Source of the DNA: SZUA-229 sp964531165
GTDB lineage: Bacteria; Pseudomonadota; Gammaproteobacteria; SZUA-229
DNA length: 64,000 bases
Assembly (NCBI GenBank): GCA_964531165.1
Contig: CAZHEA010000008.1
Coordinates: 1-64,000, forward strand
Reading direction: 5' to 3'
Shown here: positions 34,178 to 43,141 of the stretch, piece after piece
How the letters are laid out: the number at the start of each line of letters is the position of its first letter
Position numbering within the stretch: the stretch's first letter is position 1
Translations under genes and position numbers: made by a program
The notes under the pieces: generated by a model
Told to the model about the DNA's origin: nothing
The model's input: the letters and a program-made list of their open reading frames with translations, nothing else
The model's database searches: none

Positions 34178-35509
34178 ATGCGTAAACACATCAAACACTC
34201 CGGTCGTTGGCTTATCTCTCATAAAGACTGGAAAGCTAATTTTATTTTTATGCTCGGTGGTACCGCAGTTGGTTTAGTCGCGGTATTTATGGCGGTGTCC
34301 AGTGAATGGGCTAATCATACGTTTTTTCATATTGTTGAAAAAAATAGTTATCTGCCTTTTATTATTTCACCAGTTGGTTTAATTCTGATTGTTTTTTTAA
34401 CGCGAAAATTTTTCCCCGGCTCAGAAGGCAGTGGTATTCCACAGGTAGTTGCTACCCTTGAGTTGGGCCATAAAGATGAGCGCAGTGTTCTGCTCACTAT
34501 GCGTATTGCCTTTGGTAAAGTGATGTTGTGTATTTTAGGCTTATTAAGTGGCGCATCCATCGGCCGTGAAGGTCCAACTGTGCATGTGGGTGCCGCAATA
34601 ATGTTCTCCATGCGCCGCTTTGTGCGTTTTCGTGACTTTGATATGGAACGTGCATTAATCATTACCGGTGGTGCTGCTGGTGTTGCCGCCGCATTTAATA
34701 CACCATTGGCTGGAATTGTTTTTGCCATTGAAGAACTCAGTCGTTCGTTTGAAGTGCGCACCCGGGGCCTGGTGTTAGCCGGTGTCGTCACCTCGGCGAT
34801 TGTGGCGATTGCTTTTTTAGATAATTATACTTATTTTGGTACTACCAGTCCTTCCATTGATCTGACTCATGCGATAGTGCCAGTGCTGGTTTGCGGAGTT
34901 GTTTGTGGTTTGTTAGGTGGCGTTTTCAGTTTAATGCTCATTCACGGTAGCCGCTGGGTTTCACCATTTAGAAATAATAATCCATATGTGGTTGCGGGTT
35001 TATGTGGTTTGGGTATTGCAGTTATCGGATTTTATTCCGGCCATTTAACCTATGGCAGTGGTTATGCAGAAGCTAAAGCCATTATGGAAAATACCGGCGA
35101 AATTGGTGCCAGTTATGGTTACCTGAAATTATTAGCAACAGCAACTTCGTATTTAAGTGGAATTCCAGGTGGTATATTCGCACCGTCTTTAGCGACCGGC
35201 GCAGGGATTGGTGTGCACATTTCTGAATGGCTAACAAACTATCCTTATGGTGCAATTATTTTATTTGCAATGGTTGGTTATTTTTCAGGCGTAGTACAGG
35301 CCCCGATTACAGCATTTGTAATTGTCATGGAAATGACAGATCAGCATGCATTGATTCTACCGCTGATGGTTACCGCCTATCTGGCGGCAGGTATTTCCAA
35401 ATCGATTTGTAAAACACCGATTTATAGTACGTTAGCGGATAATTTTTTGCCTGACCATAAAAAGATACATGGTGCTAAAGAAACGGCTGGCGAAAAACAA
35501 AAAGACTAA
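34178..35509 (+). CDS. clcA: ClC-family chloride:proton antiporter
   Basis: Inner-membrane ClC transporter, 443 residues. Selectivity-filter motifs are GSEGSGIPQ (81-89), GREGPTVHVG with the gating Glu131, and GGIFAPSLATG. The internal proton glutamate is kept (AIEEL, Glu185/Glu186), as is a tyrosine in TPIYS near residue 421, so it should be an H+/Cl- exchanger and not a channel. There is no C-terminal CBS pair. In E. coli such exchangers support extreme acid resistance. Its last codons form half of a perfect hairpin with the convergent neighbour. Confidence 0.92.
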   Translation: MRKHIKHSGRWLISHKDWKANFIFMLGGTAVGLVAVFMAVSSEWANHTFFHIVEKNSYLPFIISPVGLILIVFLTRKFFPGSEGSGIPQVVATLELGHKDERSVLLTMRIAFGKVMLCILGLLSGASIGREGPTVHVGAAIMFSMRRFVRFRDFDMERALIITGGAAGVAAAFNTPLAGIVFAIEELSRSFEVRTRGLVLAGVVTSAIVAIAFLDNYTYFGTTSPSIDLTHAIVPVLVCGVVCGLLGGVFSLMLIHGSRWVSPFRNNNPYVVAGLCGLGIAVIGFYSGHLTYGSGYAEAKAIMENTGEIGASYGYLKLLATATSYLSGIPGGIFAPSLATGAGIGVHISEWLTNYPYGAIILFAMVGYFSGVVQAPITAFVIVMEMTDQHALILPLMVTAYLAAGISKSICKTPIYSTLADNFLPDHKKIHGAKETAGEKQKD

Positions 35510-35539
35510 CGCTAATTAACGCTAGTCTTTTTGTTTTTC
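35492..35539. terminator. Perfect palindrome shared by two convergent gene ends
   Basis: A 17-bp perfect stem (35492-35508 and 35523-35539) with a 14-base loop covers the last codons and stop of clcA and of the facing FemAB-like gene. Each strand ends its stem in a T-rich run, so it can work as a bidirectional terminator. Because it is palindromic, both proteins end in EKQKD. Confidence 0.88.
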
Positions 35540-36646
35540 TTTAAATGGCGAGGCTGCAATAAGCTGTTTACCATATTCGTTCAGTGCAGATGATTCCTGC
35601 TGTAAGTGCTGCGCCAGTATGCGGTTAAATTCAGTGTGATTTACCTGATGTGCCGACCAGGTTTTAACCGGTAAAAAACCGCGTGAAATTTTATGTTCAC
35701 CCTGTGCGCCGGGTTCAAATGTTTTTAAGCCGTTATTAATGCAGTATTCGATGCCGGTGTAATAGCAGACTTCAAAATGCAGGCTGTCATATTCTTCAAG
35801 GCAGCCCCAGTGTCTACCATATAGCGTGTCTTTACCTTCTATGCATATAGCGCCCGCCACTACTTCGTCGTTATAATAGGCAAATATAATAAGCAATGTT
35901 TTTGCAATGGATTTAAAGAAATCAAGGCTTAAAGTAGGGGCGCCTGATTTTTTCATAAAAGTAATTTTATAAAAGTAGTAAATTTTCTGCCATTGCTCGT
36001 TGTTTAGATCACTGCCGTTAAATGTTTTAATATCAATGTTCTGGTCACGAACTTTGCGCCGTTCCTGCTTTATGTTTTTTCGTTTTTTTGGTTTTAGCTC
36101 AGCCAGAAAGTCATCAAAACTTTTATAGTTATTGTTGTGCCAGTGAAACTGATAATCGAATCGTTGCAAGTCTGTGTGTTGTTTTAAAACCTCAAAATCA
36201 TCAGTCAGATTAAATAGCCAGTGAGTGCCTGAGTAATTGTTTTTAGTGGAAAAATCCAGTGCAAATTTAATTAAAGTGCTTTTTATTGTCGAATCGTTAT
36301 TTTCAGCCAGAATTCTTGGGCCCTGACAGGGAGAGTAGGGGATGGCGATGACGAGTTTTGGATAATAGTTTACTCCTGAGCGCTTATAGGCATCAGCCCA
36401 GGCCCAGTCAAAAACAAACTCCCCATAGGAATTATGTTTTTCATAAGCGGGCATGGCGCCTATTAATTCATTCTTATCATTGTGGATTAGAAAATATTTT
36501 GGTAACCAGCCAAACTTTTCCAGGCATTGTCCGGTTTCGAAAGCCAGTAAAAAGTCATGTTGTATGAATGGGTTTTTATCTCCGGCGATATTATTCCATT
36601 GTTTGGCTGGAATGTTTTTGAGGGAGTTTATTATACTGAGTTGCAT
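35522..36646 (-). CDS. FemAB-like predicted N-acyltransferase (COG3146 type)
   Basis: 374 residues, resembling the COG3146/DUF482 'peptidogalycan biosynthesis' family with a GNAT-related fold. Diagnostic segments are FIQHDFLLAFE near residue 27, GAMPAYEKHNSYGEFVFDWAWADAY split here as GAMPAYEKHNSYGEFVFDW and WADAYKRSGV, IPYSPCQGPRIL, and the C-terminal GLKTFEPGAQGEHKISRGF. Function in the family is not established. It is convergent with clcA and upstream, on the same strand, of nothing obvious; the hemerythrin gene lies 68 bases behind it. Confidence 0.82.
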   Translation of the reverse strand: MQLSIINSLKNIPAKQWNNIAGDKNPFIQHDFLLAFETGQCLEKFGWLPKYFLIHNDKNELIGAMPAYEKHNSYGEFVFDWAWADAYKRSGVNYYPKLVIAIPYSPCQGPRILAENNDSTIKSTLIKFALDFSTKNNYSGTHWLFNLTDDFEVLKQHTDLQRFDYQFHWHNNNYKSFDDFLAELKPKKRKNIKQERRKVRDQNIDIKTFNGSDLNNEQWQKIYYFYKITFMKKSGAPTLSLDFFKSIAKTLLIIFAYYNDEVVAGAICIEGKDTLYGRHWGCLEEYDSLHFEVCYYTGIEYCINNGLKTFEPGAQGEHKISRGFLPVKTWSAHQVNHTEFNRILAQHLQQESSALNEYGKQLIAASPFKEKQKD

Positions 36647-36714
36647 GCTATATTCGATTAGTGTGCTTTAAACAGTTGCCGGGAGAAGCCTGGAATTTTA
36701 TCAGATTTGGTAAG

Positions 36715-37125
36715 TCAGTTAAATAAGGAATACAGTTCGGTCTCTTCTTTTTCTATGCGAGTTAACAGAGCATTAATGATTGTTTTAGTATCGTTAACAT
36801 AGTCTGCCGGATTGTGTTGAATATTTTCTTTAGACAGATATTTGTTTTTGTAATCTGCATAGGCGCTGGTGGTTTCCAGTAGTTCGTTGCGCATGGAGAT
36901 AGAGGTATTTTTGATTAGTGAGTTTTTATGGGAAAGAAGTTGAGGGTATAAATTTTCATCTTCTGATTGTAGGTGCAGCGATAAAATATTATCTAAAGTG
37001 GTAAATATTTTTAAAACAAATTCAGGATCCTGTTTCACTTCATCAATGGTGCCGAGTGATAGTAATTGCTTACATAGTGTAATAATGATTTTATGCTGGC
37101 TTTGGTAGCGCTTAATAATGTTCAT
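36715..37125 (-). CDS. Hemerythrin-domain protein
   Basis: 136-residue four-helix-bundle protein. Candidate iron ligands are a histidine in YQSQHK near residue 11, and His-Glu in LHLQSEDENLYP near residue 52. The last helix has EKEETELYSLF, where related proteins have a Glu-rich segment near the C-terminus. Canonical histidines of the second half (the HxxxH/HxxxxD ligands) are not evident, so diiron oxygen binding is uncertain. Relatives of this Rsd/AlgQ-like size also exist, but the DENLYP motif favours hemerythrin HHE. It follows trxB on the same strand, behind a strong hairpin. Confidence 0.7.
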   Translation of the reverse strand: MNIIKRYQSQHKIIITLCKQLLSLGTIDEVKQDPEFVLKIFTTLDNILSLHLQSEDENLYPQLLSHKNSLIKNTSISMRNELLETTSAYADYKNKYLSKENIQHNPADYVNDTKTIINALLTRIEKEETELYSLFN

Positions 37126-37140
37126 GAACTTCCTTATTAT

Positions 37141-37194
37141 ATTGTATTTAATCAGGTGTTATGTAACAGGAGCCTGGACCTGATTAAATACAAT
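37141..37194 (-). terminator. Perfect 17-bp inverted repeat after trxB
   Basis: Arms at 37141-37157 and 37178-37194 are perfectly complementary, with a 20-base loop that can form a small inner hairpin. It starts 10 bases beyond the trxB stop. Probably a transcription end or mRNA-stabilising structure; no T-tract follows. Confidence 0.65.
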
Positions 37195-37203
37195 TATAGA
37201 CGA

Positions 37204-38160
37204 TTAATCTTCTAATTCATCCAGATACTTTTCCGCATCCAGAGCTGCCATGCAACCTGCGCCCGCTGAGGTGACCGCCTGCTTGTAAATCTGATCGGCG
37301 ACATCTCCGGCCGCAAAAATGCCGGGGATAGATGTTGCAGTTGCATTGCCTTTAGTTCCTGCCTGTACGGTTACGTAACCATTGTCCATATCCAGCTGGC
37401 CGGCAAAAATATCTGTATTGGGCTTGTGACCGATGGCGATAAATACACCGGCTAAATCAATGTCAGTGGTGCTGTCATCTTTTGTGCTTTTAATGCGAAT
37501 ACCGGTTACGCCGCTGTCATCGCCCAGTACTTCATCCAGTGTGCTATCCCATGCAATGGTGACATTGCCGGTGGCCGCACGTTCTTTTAAGCGATCCGCT
37601 AGAATTTTTTCCGAGCGGAACTGGTCGCGGCGATGCACGATAGTAACGTGATCGGCAATATTGGCCAGGTACAGGGCTTCTTCAACCGCGGTGTTGCCAC
37701 CACCGATAACCGCGACTTTCTGGCCTCGATAAAAGAAACCATCGCAGGTAGCGCAGGCTGATACGCCTTTACCTTTAAATGCTTCTTCTGACTCCATACC
37801 CAGATACATAGCGCTAGCGCCGGTGGCAATGATCAGTGCATCGCAGGTGTATTCGTGGGAGTCGCCACTGAGCTTAAACGGGCGAGCATTCAGGTCGGTG
37901 GTGTGGATATGGTCGAAAATGATTTCAGTGCCGAAGCGTTCAGCATGGGCTTTCATGCGCTCCATCAATTCGGGGCCCTGTACGCCTTCATTATCACCGG
38001 GCCAGTTATCTACATCAGTGGTGGTGGTTAACTGTCCACCCATTTCCATGCCGGTAACAATTACCGGGTTTAAGTTTGCACGTGCCGCGTAAACTGCTGC
38101 CGAATAGCCCGCCGGGCCGGAGCCTAGAATTAATAGTTTGCAATGCTTGTTGTCGCTCAT
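37204..38160 (-). CDS. trxB: Thioredoxin reductase
   Basis: FAD/NADPH flavoprotein that keeps thioredoxin reduced in the cytoplasm. It is 318 residues. The FAD-binding GSGPAGYSAAVYAARANL is at the N-terminus, the redox CxxC is Cys136-Ala-Thr-Cys139 in SACATCDGFFY, the NADPH-binding GGGNTAVEEALYLA follows, and GVFIAIGHKPNTDIF and GIFAAGDVAD complete the fold. It is divergent from ftsK with a 349-base gap. Confidence 0.97.
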   Translation of the reverse strand: MSDNKHCKLLILGSGPAGYSAAVYAARANLNPVIVTGMEMGGQLTTTTDVDNWPGDNEGVQGPELMERMKAHAERFGTEIIFDHIHTTDLNARPFKLSGDSHEYTCDALIIATGASAMYLGMESEEAFKGKGVSACATCDGFFYRGQKVAVIGGGNTAVEEALYLANIADHVTIVHRRDQFRSEKILADRLKERAATGNVTIAWDSTLDEVLGDDSGVTGIRIKSTKDDSTTDIDLAGVFIAIGHKPNTDIFAGQLDMDNGYVTVQAGTKGNATATSIPGIFAAGDVADQIYKQAVTSAGAGCMAALDAEKYLDELED

Positions 38161-38509
38161 GTAGATTCTCCGAAAGAGTGGGCTAGATTAAGTGTATAGC
38201 TTGAATTTTTAGTATTGGTAAATTTGGCGGTATTCTAGCAAAAGAATCTTAAGGCGTCCTTAGACAATAGATTCAATGTTAAGATTTTTCTCAGTTCTAT
38301 TAAATCTCCCCCAGCCCCTCTTTTACTCAGAGGGGAGTAACAGCCTCCTCCTTAGAAAAAGGGGATTTACACATGAGGTAGAAGGAGGGCGCAATCAGCC
38401 ACTATAGAGTTCTGCGTTATGCTGTTATACTTCCGCGAAGGTAAAAATGCGTTTTTAATCAACGAATTGTACTAAATATTTAAACTCATATTTTATAGGA
38501 TAGAACACA
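38161..38509. other. 349-base divergent gap trxB/ftsK with a G/C-run palindrome
   Basis: No gene seen. At 38302-38369 lies an imperfect palindrome with ends AAATCTCCCC and GGGGATTTA and an inner perfect hairpin CCCCTCT/AGAGGGG (38315-38335), then a related C-rich/G-rich pair to about 38390. It looks like a dispersed intergenic repeat. Promoters for both flanking genes must lie here but I cannot place them. Confidence 0.5.
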
Positions 38510-40861
38510 TTGGCACAGGCGCGCCGTAAAAAAGATGATAACCAGTTAAACAGTCTTTCCGGGCTGACGATCCACATTAATCGTGGCCTGCGTGAAGCGG
38601 CCCTGTTTATTCTGCTGGCTATTGCCTTATTTATTCTAACTGCTCTGGTAACCCATAATATTCAGGATCCGGGCTGGTCCTATTCGGGTCCGTCTTCCAG
38701 TATTCACAATTTAGCGGGGGTGGTTGGAGCCTGGTTCTCCGATGTGCTGTATTCCCTGTTTGGTTACCTGAGTTACCTGTTTCCGGTGATGATTGCTTAC
38801 AGCGGCTGGCTAGTGCTGCGTGAGCGTACTGAAGAGGGTGAAATTGATTTTCGGGTACTGGGCATTCGCTGGCTGGGCTTTTTTATGACCCTGGCAACCG
38901 GCTGTGCATTAATTAGTCTGCATTTTGTGATTCCACCCGATACCCTGCCCAATAATGATGGTGGCGGTATTTTGGGCTTGTGGATTGGTGATGGAATGGC
39001 AGCTGCACTCGGCGTGCTGGGTTCAACCTTAATTTTACTGGCGGTTTTTTTAGCGGGCATTACGGTATTCACCGGCCTGTCATGGCTGCGTTTAATGGAT
39101 ATGATTGGTGATGGTCTGCTGAATAGTTTTGAGTGGCTGCAGTCCAAAGTTAAGGCCTATAAAGAATTACGTGAAGAAAAGAAAGAGGGCGAAATTGCCC
39201 GTGAAAGCCGTGAAACTCGCGTCAAGGCCGAAACCATTAAGAAAGAGGCGCGCAAAAAGCCGGTGCGTATTGAGCCGGTCATTAATAAAGTAGAAGTCAG
39301 TGAGCGCCACTCCAGAGAAAGCCAGATCTCACTGTTTGAGGATACTAGCGGCGCCGATACTGAGTTGCCACCGTTGCGTTTATTAGATGAAGCGGTTCGT
39401 TCTGGTAAAGGTTTGTCCACCGATGCACTGGAAGCGCTTTCGCGATTAGTCGAAATTAAACTTAAAGATTTTAATATCGATGTGGAAGTGATGGCGGTAC
39501 ACCCGGGGCCGGTGATTACGCGTTTTGAAATGCAGCCGGCCGCCGGTGTAAAAGCCAGTAAAATTACCGCATTGTCAAAAGACCTGGCTCGCTCATTATC
39601 AGTACAGTCAGTGCGGGTAGTGGAAGTCATTCCAGGGAAAACGTATGTGGGTCTGGAAATTCCAAATGAGCACAAAGAGATTGTTTCGCTAAGCGAAATT
39701 TTAATGTCTAAAGCCTACGATAAAACCTCTTCGCCGTTAACGGTAGCGTTGGGTAAAGATATTTCAGGCCAGCCAATGGTGGCAGATCTAGGTAAGATGC
39801 CGCATTTGTTAGTCGCTGGAACCACCGGCTCGGGTAAATCTGTGGGTATTAATACCATGTTAATTAGCCTGCTATATAAGAGTACGCCGGAGGAAGTGCG
39901 GCTAATATTAATTGACCCGAAAATGTTAGAGTTGAATGTTTACGATAACATCCCGCATTTATTAACGCCCGTTGTCACTGACATGAGTGAAGCCGCGAAT
40001 GCCCTGCGTTGGGCAGTGGGGGAAATGGAAAATCGTTATAAACTAATGGCGTCGCTGGGGGTGAGAAATATCGCCGGCTATAATAAAAAAGTATTAGAAG
40101 CCATTGAAGCGGGCGAGCCAATTAAAGATCCGTTATTTGTAAAAGATGAATTACTGGGTGGCGATGCCGAAGCACAGGATTTAAAAGCCCTGCCTTTTAT
40201 TGTCGTCGTCGTCGATGAATTTGCCGACTTAGTTATGGTCGTGGGTAAAAAAATAGAAGAGTTAATTGCGCGCCTCGCACAAAAAGCTCGCGCTTCCGGT
40301 ATTCATTTAATACTCGCCACTCAACGTCCCTCGGTGGATGTGATAACCGGCTTAATTAAATCCAATATTCCGAGTCGCATTGCGTTTCAGGTTTCATCAA
40401 AAGTTGATTCGCGAACTATTTTAGATCAGATGGGTGCCGAGCAATTACTCGGCCACGGTGATATGTTATTTATGAATGCGGGTAGCAGTATCCCCGAGCG
40501 GGTGCATGGCGCATTTGTTGATGACCACGAAGTGCATGCGGTATGTGAGCATATTCGGGCACAGGCTAAACCTAATTACATTGAAAATCTAATTCATGAT
40601 AATAGTGATGTGATTAAGTTACCCGGTGAAGGTCCCGCGCTGGGCGCAGGGGAAGCGGAAAGTGATGTGCTTTATGATGAAGCCGTTAAAATTGTCACCG
40701 AATCGGGCAAAGCCTCTATCTCTTATGTGCAGCGGCGTTTAAAAGTCGGTTACAACCGTGCAGCGCGAATGGTCGAAGATATGGAGGCGGCGGGTGTTGT
40801 TACTGCAATGCAGTCGAACGGGCAGCGTGAAGTGCTGGCGCCACCTCCGCCAGAGTACTGA
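38510..40861 (+). CDS. ftsK: DNA translocase FtsK
   Basis: Septal DNA pump that clears and resolves the chromosome terminus. It is 783 residues; relatives outside the enterics are about 750-820 because the linker is short. Four membrane segments occupy residues 20-200, then a charged linker to about 290. The motor has Walker A GTTGSGKSVGIN near 437 and Walker B VVVVDEFADLVM near 565. The C-terminal gamma winged helix (IVTESGKASISYVQRRLKVG) would read KOPS sites. Start is TTG at 38510 with AGGA upstream. Its stop codon lies within a perfect hairpin. lolA and rarA follow as in most relatives. Confidence 0.96.
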   Translation: MAQARRKKDDNQLNSLSGLTIHINRGLREAALFILLAIALFILTALVTHNIQDPGWSYSGPSSSIHNLAGVVGAWFSDVLYSLFGYLSYLFPVMIAYSGWLVLRERTEEGEIDFRVLGIRWLGFFMTLATGCALISLHFVIPPDTLPNNDGGGILGLWIGDGMAAALGVLGSTLILLAVFLAGITVFTGLSWLRLMDMIGDGLLNSFEWLQSKVKAYKELREEKKEGEIARESRETRVKAETIKKEARKKPVRIEPVINKVEVSERHSRESQISLFEDTSGADTELPPLRLLDEAVRSGKGLSTDALEALSRLVEIKLKDFNIDVEVMAVHPGPVITRFEMQPAAGVKASKITALSKDLARSLSVQSVRVVEVIPGKTYVGLEIPNEHKEIVSLSEILMSKAYDKTSSPLTVALGKDISGQPMVADLGKMPHLLVAGTTGSGKSVGINTMLISLLYKSTPEEVRLILIDPKMLELNVYDNIPHLLTPVVTDMSEAANALRWAVGEMENRYKLMASLGVRNIAGYNKKVLEAIEAGEPIKDPLFVKDELLGGDAEAQDLKALPFIVVVVDEFADLVMVVGKKIEELIARLAQKARASGIHLILATQRPSVDVITGLIKSNIPSRIAFQVSSKVDSRTILDQMGAEQLLGHGDMLFMNAGSSIPERVHGAFVDDHEVHAVCEHIRAQAKPNYIENLIHDNSDVIKLPGEGPALGAGEAESDVLYDEAVKIVTESGKASISYVQRRLKVGYNRAARMVEDMEAAGVVTAMQSNGQREVLAPPPPEY

Positions 40862-40888
40862 TTAAAAAATTGAATCAGTACTCTGGCG
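40848..40888 (+). terminator. Perfect hairpin spanning the ftsK stop codon
   Basis: 16-bp perfect arms (40848-40863 and 40873-40888) and a 9-base loop. The left arm is the coding sequence for the last residues and the stop of FtsK. There is no T-tract, so a role in mRNA 3'-end stability or partial termination before lolA is more likely than full termination. Confidence 0.65.
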
Positions 40889-40985
40889 AGTTGCGATTTA
40901 GCTTAACAATATTTTTATTATTGGCACAAGTATTCGAAAATAATGCAGTTTCTGCTGATTTTTAGATTAAAGGTAAAATTAAAAC

Positions 40986-41609
40986 ATGCTCAAAAAGTTA
41001 TTTACATTCGGCTTACTGCTTATCAGCTTCAACCTGTTGGCAAAAGATATTGCTACGCAAATTGAATTGGAAAAATTTCTCGACAGCACGTCCAGTTTAT
41101 CCGCGCGCTTTCAGCAAAAATTAGTTGATAAATATGGCTATCTGTTGCAGCAGTCAGCCGGTGACTTAAGTATGCAGCGCCCGGGAAAATTTCGCTGGGA
41201 TTACATTTTACCTTACCCACAAAATATTATTTCTAATGGTAAAAAAATCTGGATGTATGACTCAGAGCTTGAGCAGGCGAATGTGCGTGCTTATGATCAG
41301 GTGTTAGCATCTTCACCGGTTAACCTGTTGGACAAAAATCAGAAGTTAAATATTGAGTTTATTGTTAGCTCAATGCCGGAAGAGTATGGCCAGCACTGGG
41401 TTAAACTTACGCCTAAGGATAGTGGCAATGATTTTAAGGAAATGCAGGTAGGGCTACAGAATGGAAAAATTAAAACCATGCGCTTCATTGATAATTTTGA
41501 GCAAACAACTGAAATTGAATTTGAGCAGATGGTGGTGAATCCGAAATTTAAAAGTAATTACTTTGAGTTTGTTGCGCCAGAAGGTACCGATGTTGTTGGA
41601 GATTTTTAA
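40986..41609 (+). CDS. lolA: Outer-membrane lipoprotein carrier LolA
   Basis: Periplasmic chaperone that ferries lipoproteins from LolCDE to LolB. It is 207 residues with a signal peptide cleaved after about residue 19 (NLLAKD). The family segments SARFQQKLVDKYGYLLQQS, MQRPGKFRWDY and KKIWMYDSELEQANVR are clear. Downstream of ftsK and upstream of rarA, the normal order. Confidence 0.95.
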   Translation: MLKKLFTFGLLLISFNLLAKDIATQIELEKFLDSTSSLSARFQQKLVDKYGYLLQQSAGDLSMQRPGKFRWDYILPYPQNIISNGKKIWMYDSELEQANVRAYDQVLASSPVNLLDKNQKLNIEFIVSSMPEEYGQHWVKLTPKDSGNDFKEMQVGLQNGKIKTMRFIDNFEQTTEIEFEQMVVNPKFKSNYFEFVAPEGTDVVGDF

Positions 41610-41667
41610 TTTTAACTAGCGTGTCTATTGCCGTGTGTTTTCTTATTTATTTTTACATAACCGAATA

Positions 41668-42969
41668 ATGTCCAATAATAACTACCAGCCATTAGCCGAC
41701 AGAATTAGACCAGATCAACTTGATGACTATCTGGGGCAAAGTCACATCCTCGGCAAAGACAAACCCCTGCGGGTAGCAATCGAAACCGGCAAACTACATT
41801 CGATGATTTTCTGGGGCCCTCCAGGCACAGGAAAAACGACACTTGCTCGACTGATTTCAAATTATTCAGATGCACAGTTTTTATCCGTGTCGGCAGTTTT
41901 ATCCGGCGTAAAAGATATCAGGGCAGCGATTGACAAAGCCCATCAGTTTTACGATGTGTATCAGAAACCCAGTATTTTATTTGTCGATGAAGTGCATCGC
42001 TTTAATAAATCCCAGCAGGATGCATTTTTGCCATTTGTAGAAGATGGCACGGTAAGCTTTATTGGTGCGACCACCGAAAACCCATCGTTTGAATTAAATA
42101 ATGCGTTGTTATCACGCTGCAAAACCTATGTTTTAAAATCGATTCAGGTAGATGAAATGAGTCGTTTGTTAAAGCGTGCGCTGCACGATAAAGCGTTGGG
42201 TTTAGGTGAGCGTAATGTCGCCATTGCCGATGATATGATAGAGCTGATTGCTAGTCAGGCGGATGGTGATGCGCGCCGGGCATTAAATTTTCTTGAAATT
42301 GCAGTTGATCTGGCAACAGATGATAATGGTCAACTTAGCGTAAATGAAAATATTGTCCATGAAGTCACCTCGCAAACCCTGCGGCGCTTTGATAAAGGCG
42401 GTGATTTATTCTACGACCAGATTTCTGCTATGCATAAATCAGTGCGCGGCAGTAATCCGGATGCGGCGCTTTACTGGATGTGCCGAATGCTTGATGGCGG
42501 TTGTGATCCTATTTATCTGGCGCGTCGAATTGTGCGCATCGCATCTGAAGATATTGGTAATGCAGATCCACGTGGTTTAGAAATTGCGTTAAATGCCTGG
42601 CATACCTATGAGCGTTTAGGCAGCCCGGAAGGTGAGCTTGCATTAGCACAGGCGGTAAGCTATCTGGCCTGTGCACCAAAATCCAATGCGGTATATATGG
42701 CCTATAAGTCGGCAATGCAATTGGCTAAAGACAGTGGCTCGATGGATGTACCGACTCATTTGCGCAACGCGCCAACGAATTTAATGAAAGAGCTGGGCTA
42801 TGGAAAAGATTACCGCTATGCACATGATGAAGCAGATGGTTTTGCGGCAGGGGAAACTTATTTTCCTGAAACAATGGGTGAGCAAGAAATATATCATCCA
42901 GTAAAGCGTGGGCTGGAAATAAAAATTAAAGAAAAGCTGGACTATTTACGCTCACTAAGTAAAAAATAA
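41668..42969 (+). CDS. rarA: Replication-associated recombination protein RarA (MgsA)
   Basis: AAA+ ATPase acting at stalled replication forks, related to clamp loaders and WRNIP1. It is 433 residues from the ATG at 41668; an in-frame GTG at 41635 would add an unconserved hydrophobic stretch. Walker A is GPPGTGKTTLARL (from residue 50), Walker B is FVDEVHRFNKSQQD, and sensor 1 lies in FIGATTENPSFELN. The C-terminal tetramerisation part contains DIGNADPRGLEIA and AYKSAMQLAKDSG. serS, the usual next gene, is not found. Confidence 0.96.
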   Translation: MSNNNYQPLADRIRPDQLDDYLGQSHILGKDKPLRVAIETGKLHSMIFWGPPGTGKTTLARLISNYSDAQFLSVSAVLSGVKDIRAAIDKAHQFYDVYQKPSILFVDEVHRFNKSQQDAFLPFVEDGTVSFIGATTENPSFELNNALLSRCKTYVLKSIQVDEMSRLLKRALHDKALGLGERNVAIADDMIELIASQADGDARRALNFLEIAVDLATDDNGQLSVNENIVHEVTSQTLRRFDKGGDLFYDQISAMHKSVRGSNPDAALYWMCRMLDGGCDPIYLARRIVRIASEDIGNADPRGLEIALNAWHTYERLGSPEGELALAQAVSYLACAPKSNAVYMAYKSAMQLAKDSGSMDVPTHLRNAPTNLMKELGYGKDYRYAHDEADGFAAGETYFPETMGEQEIYHPVKRGLEIKIKEKLDYLRSLSKK

Positions 42970-43141
42970 TTTTTTACAGATTATAAAAATTTAAAAGCAA
43001 ACTTCGTATTACGAAAGGCTCCTGTCTACGTTCATTGTGCCAGGCAAAGCCTGTACGAAATTACTCCATGCGGTTTTATGCCGACGCATGCATTCAAAAC
43101 GATATTTCCAATCTCTGTGAATGTCTCATGTTAAAGCTTCA
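42970..43141. other. Non-coding part of the rarA-kinase gap
   Basis: Together with the relic at 43142-43339 this gap is 413 bases. This half shows no gene and no strong hairpin. It may be remnant DNA associated with loss of the response regulator gene next to it. Confidence 0.35.
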
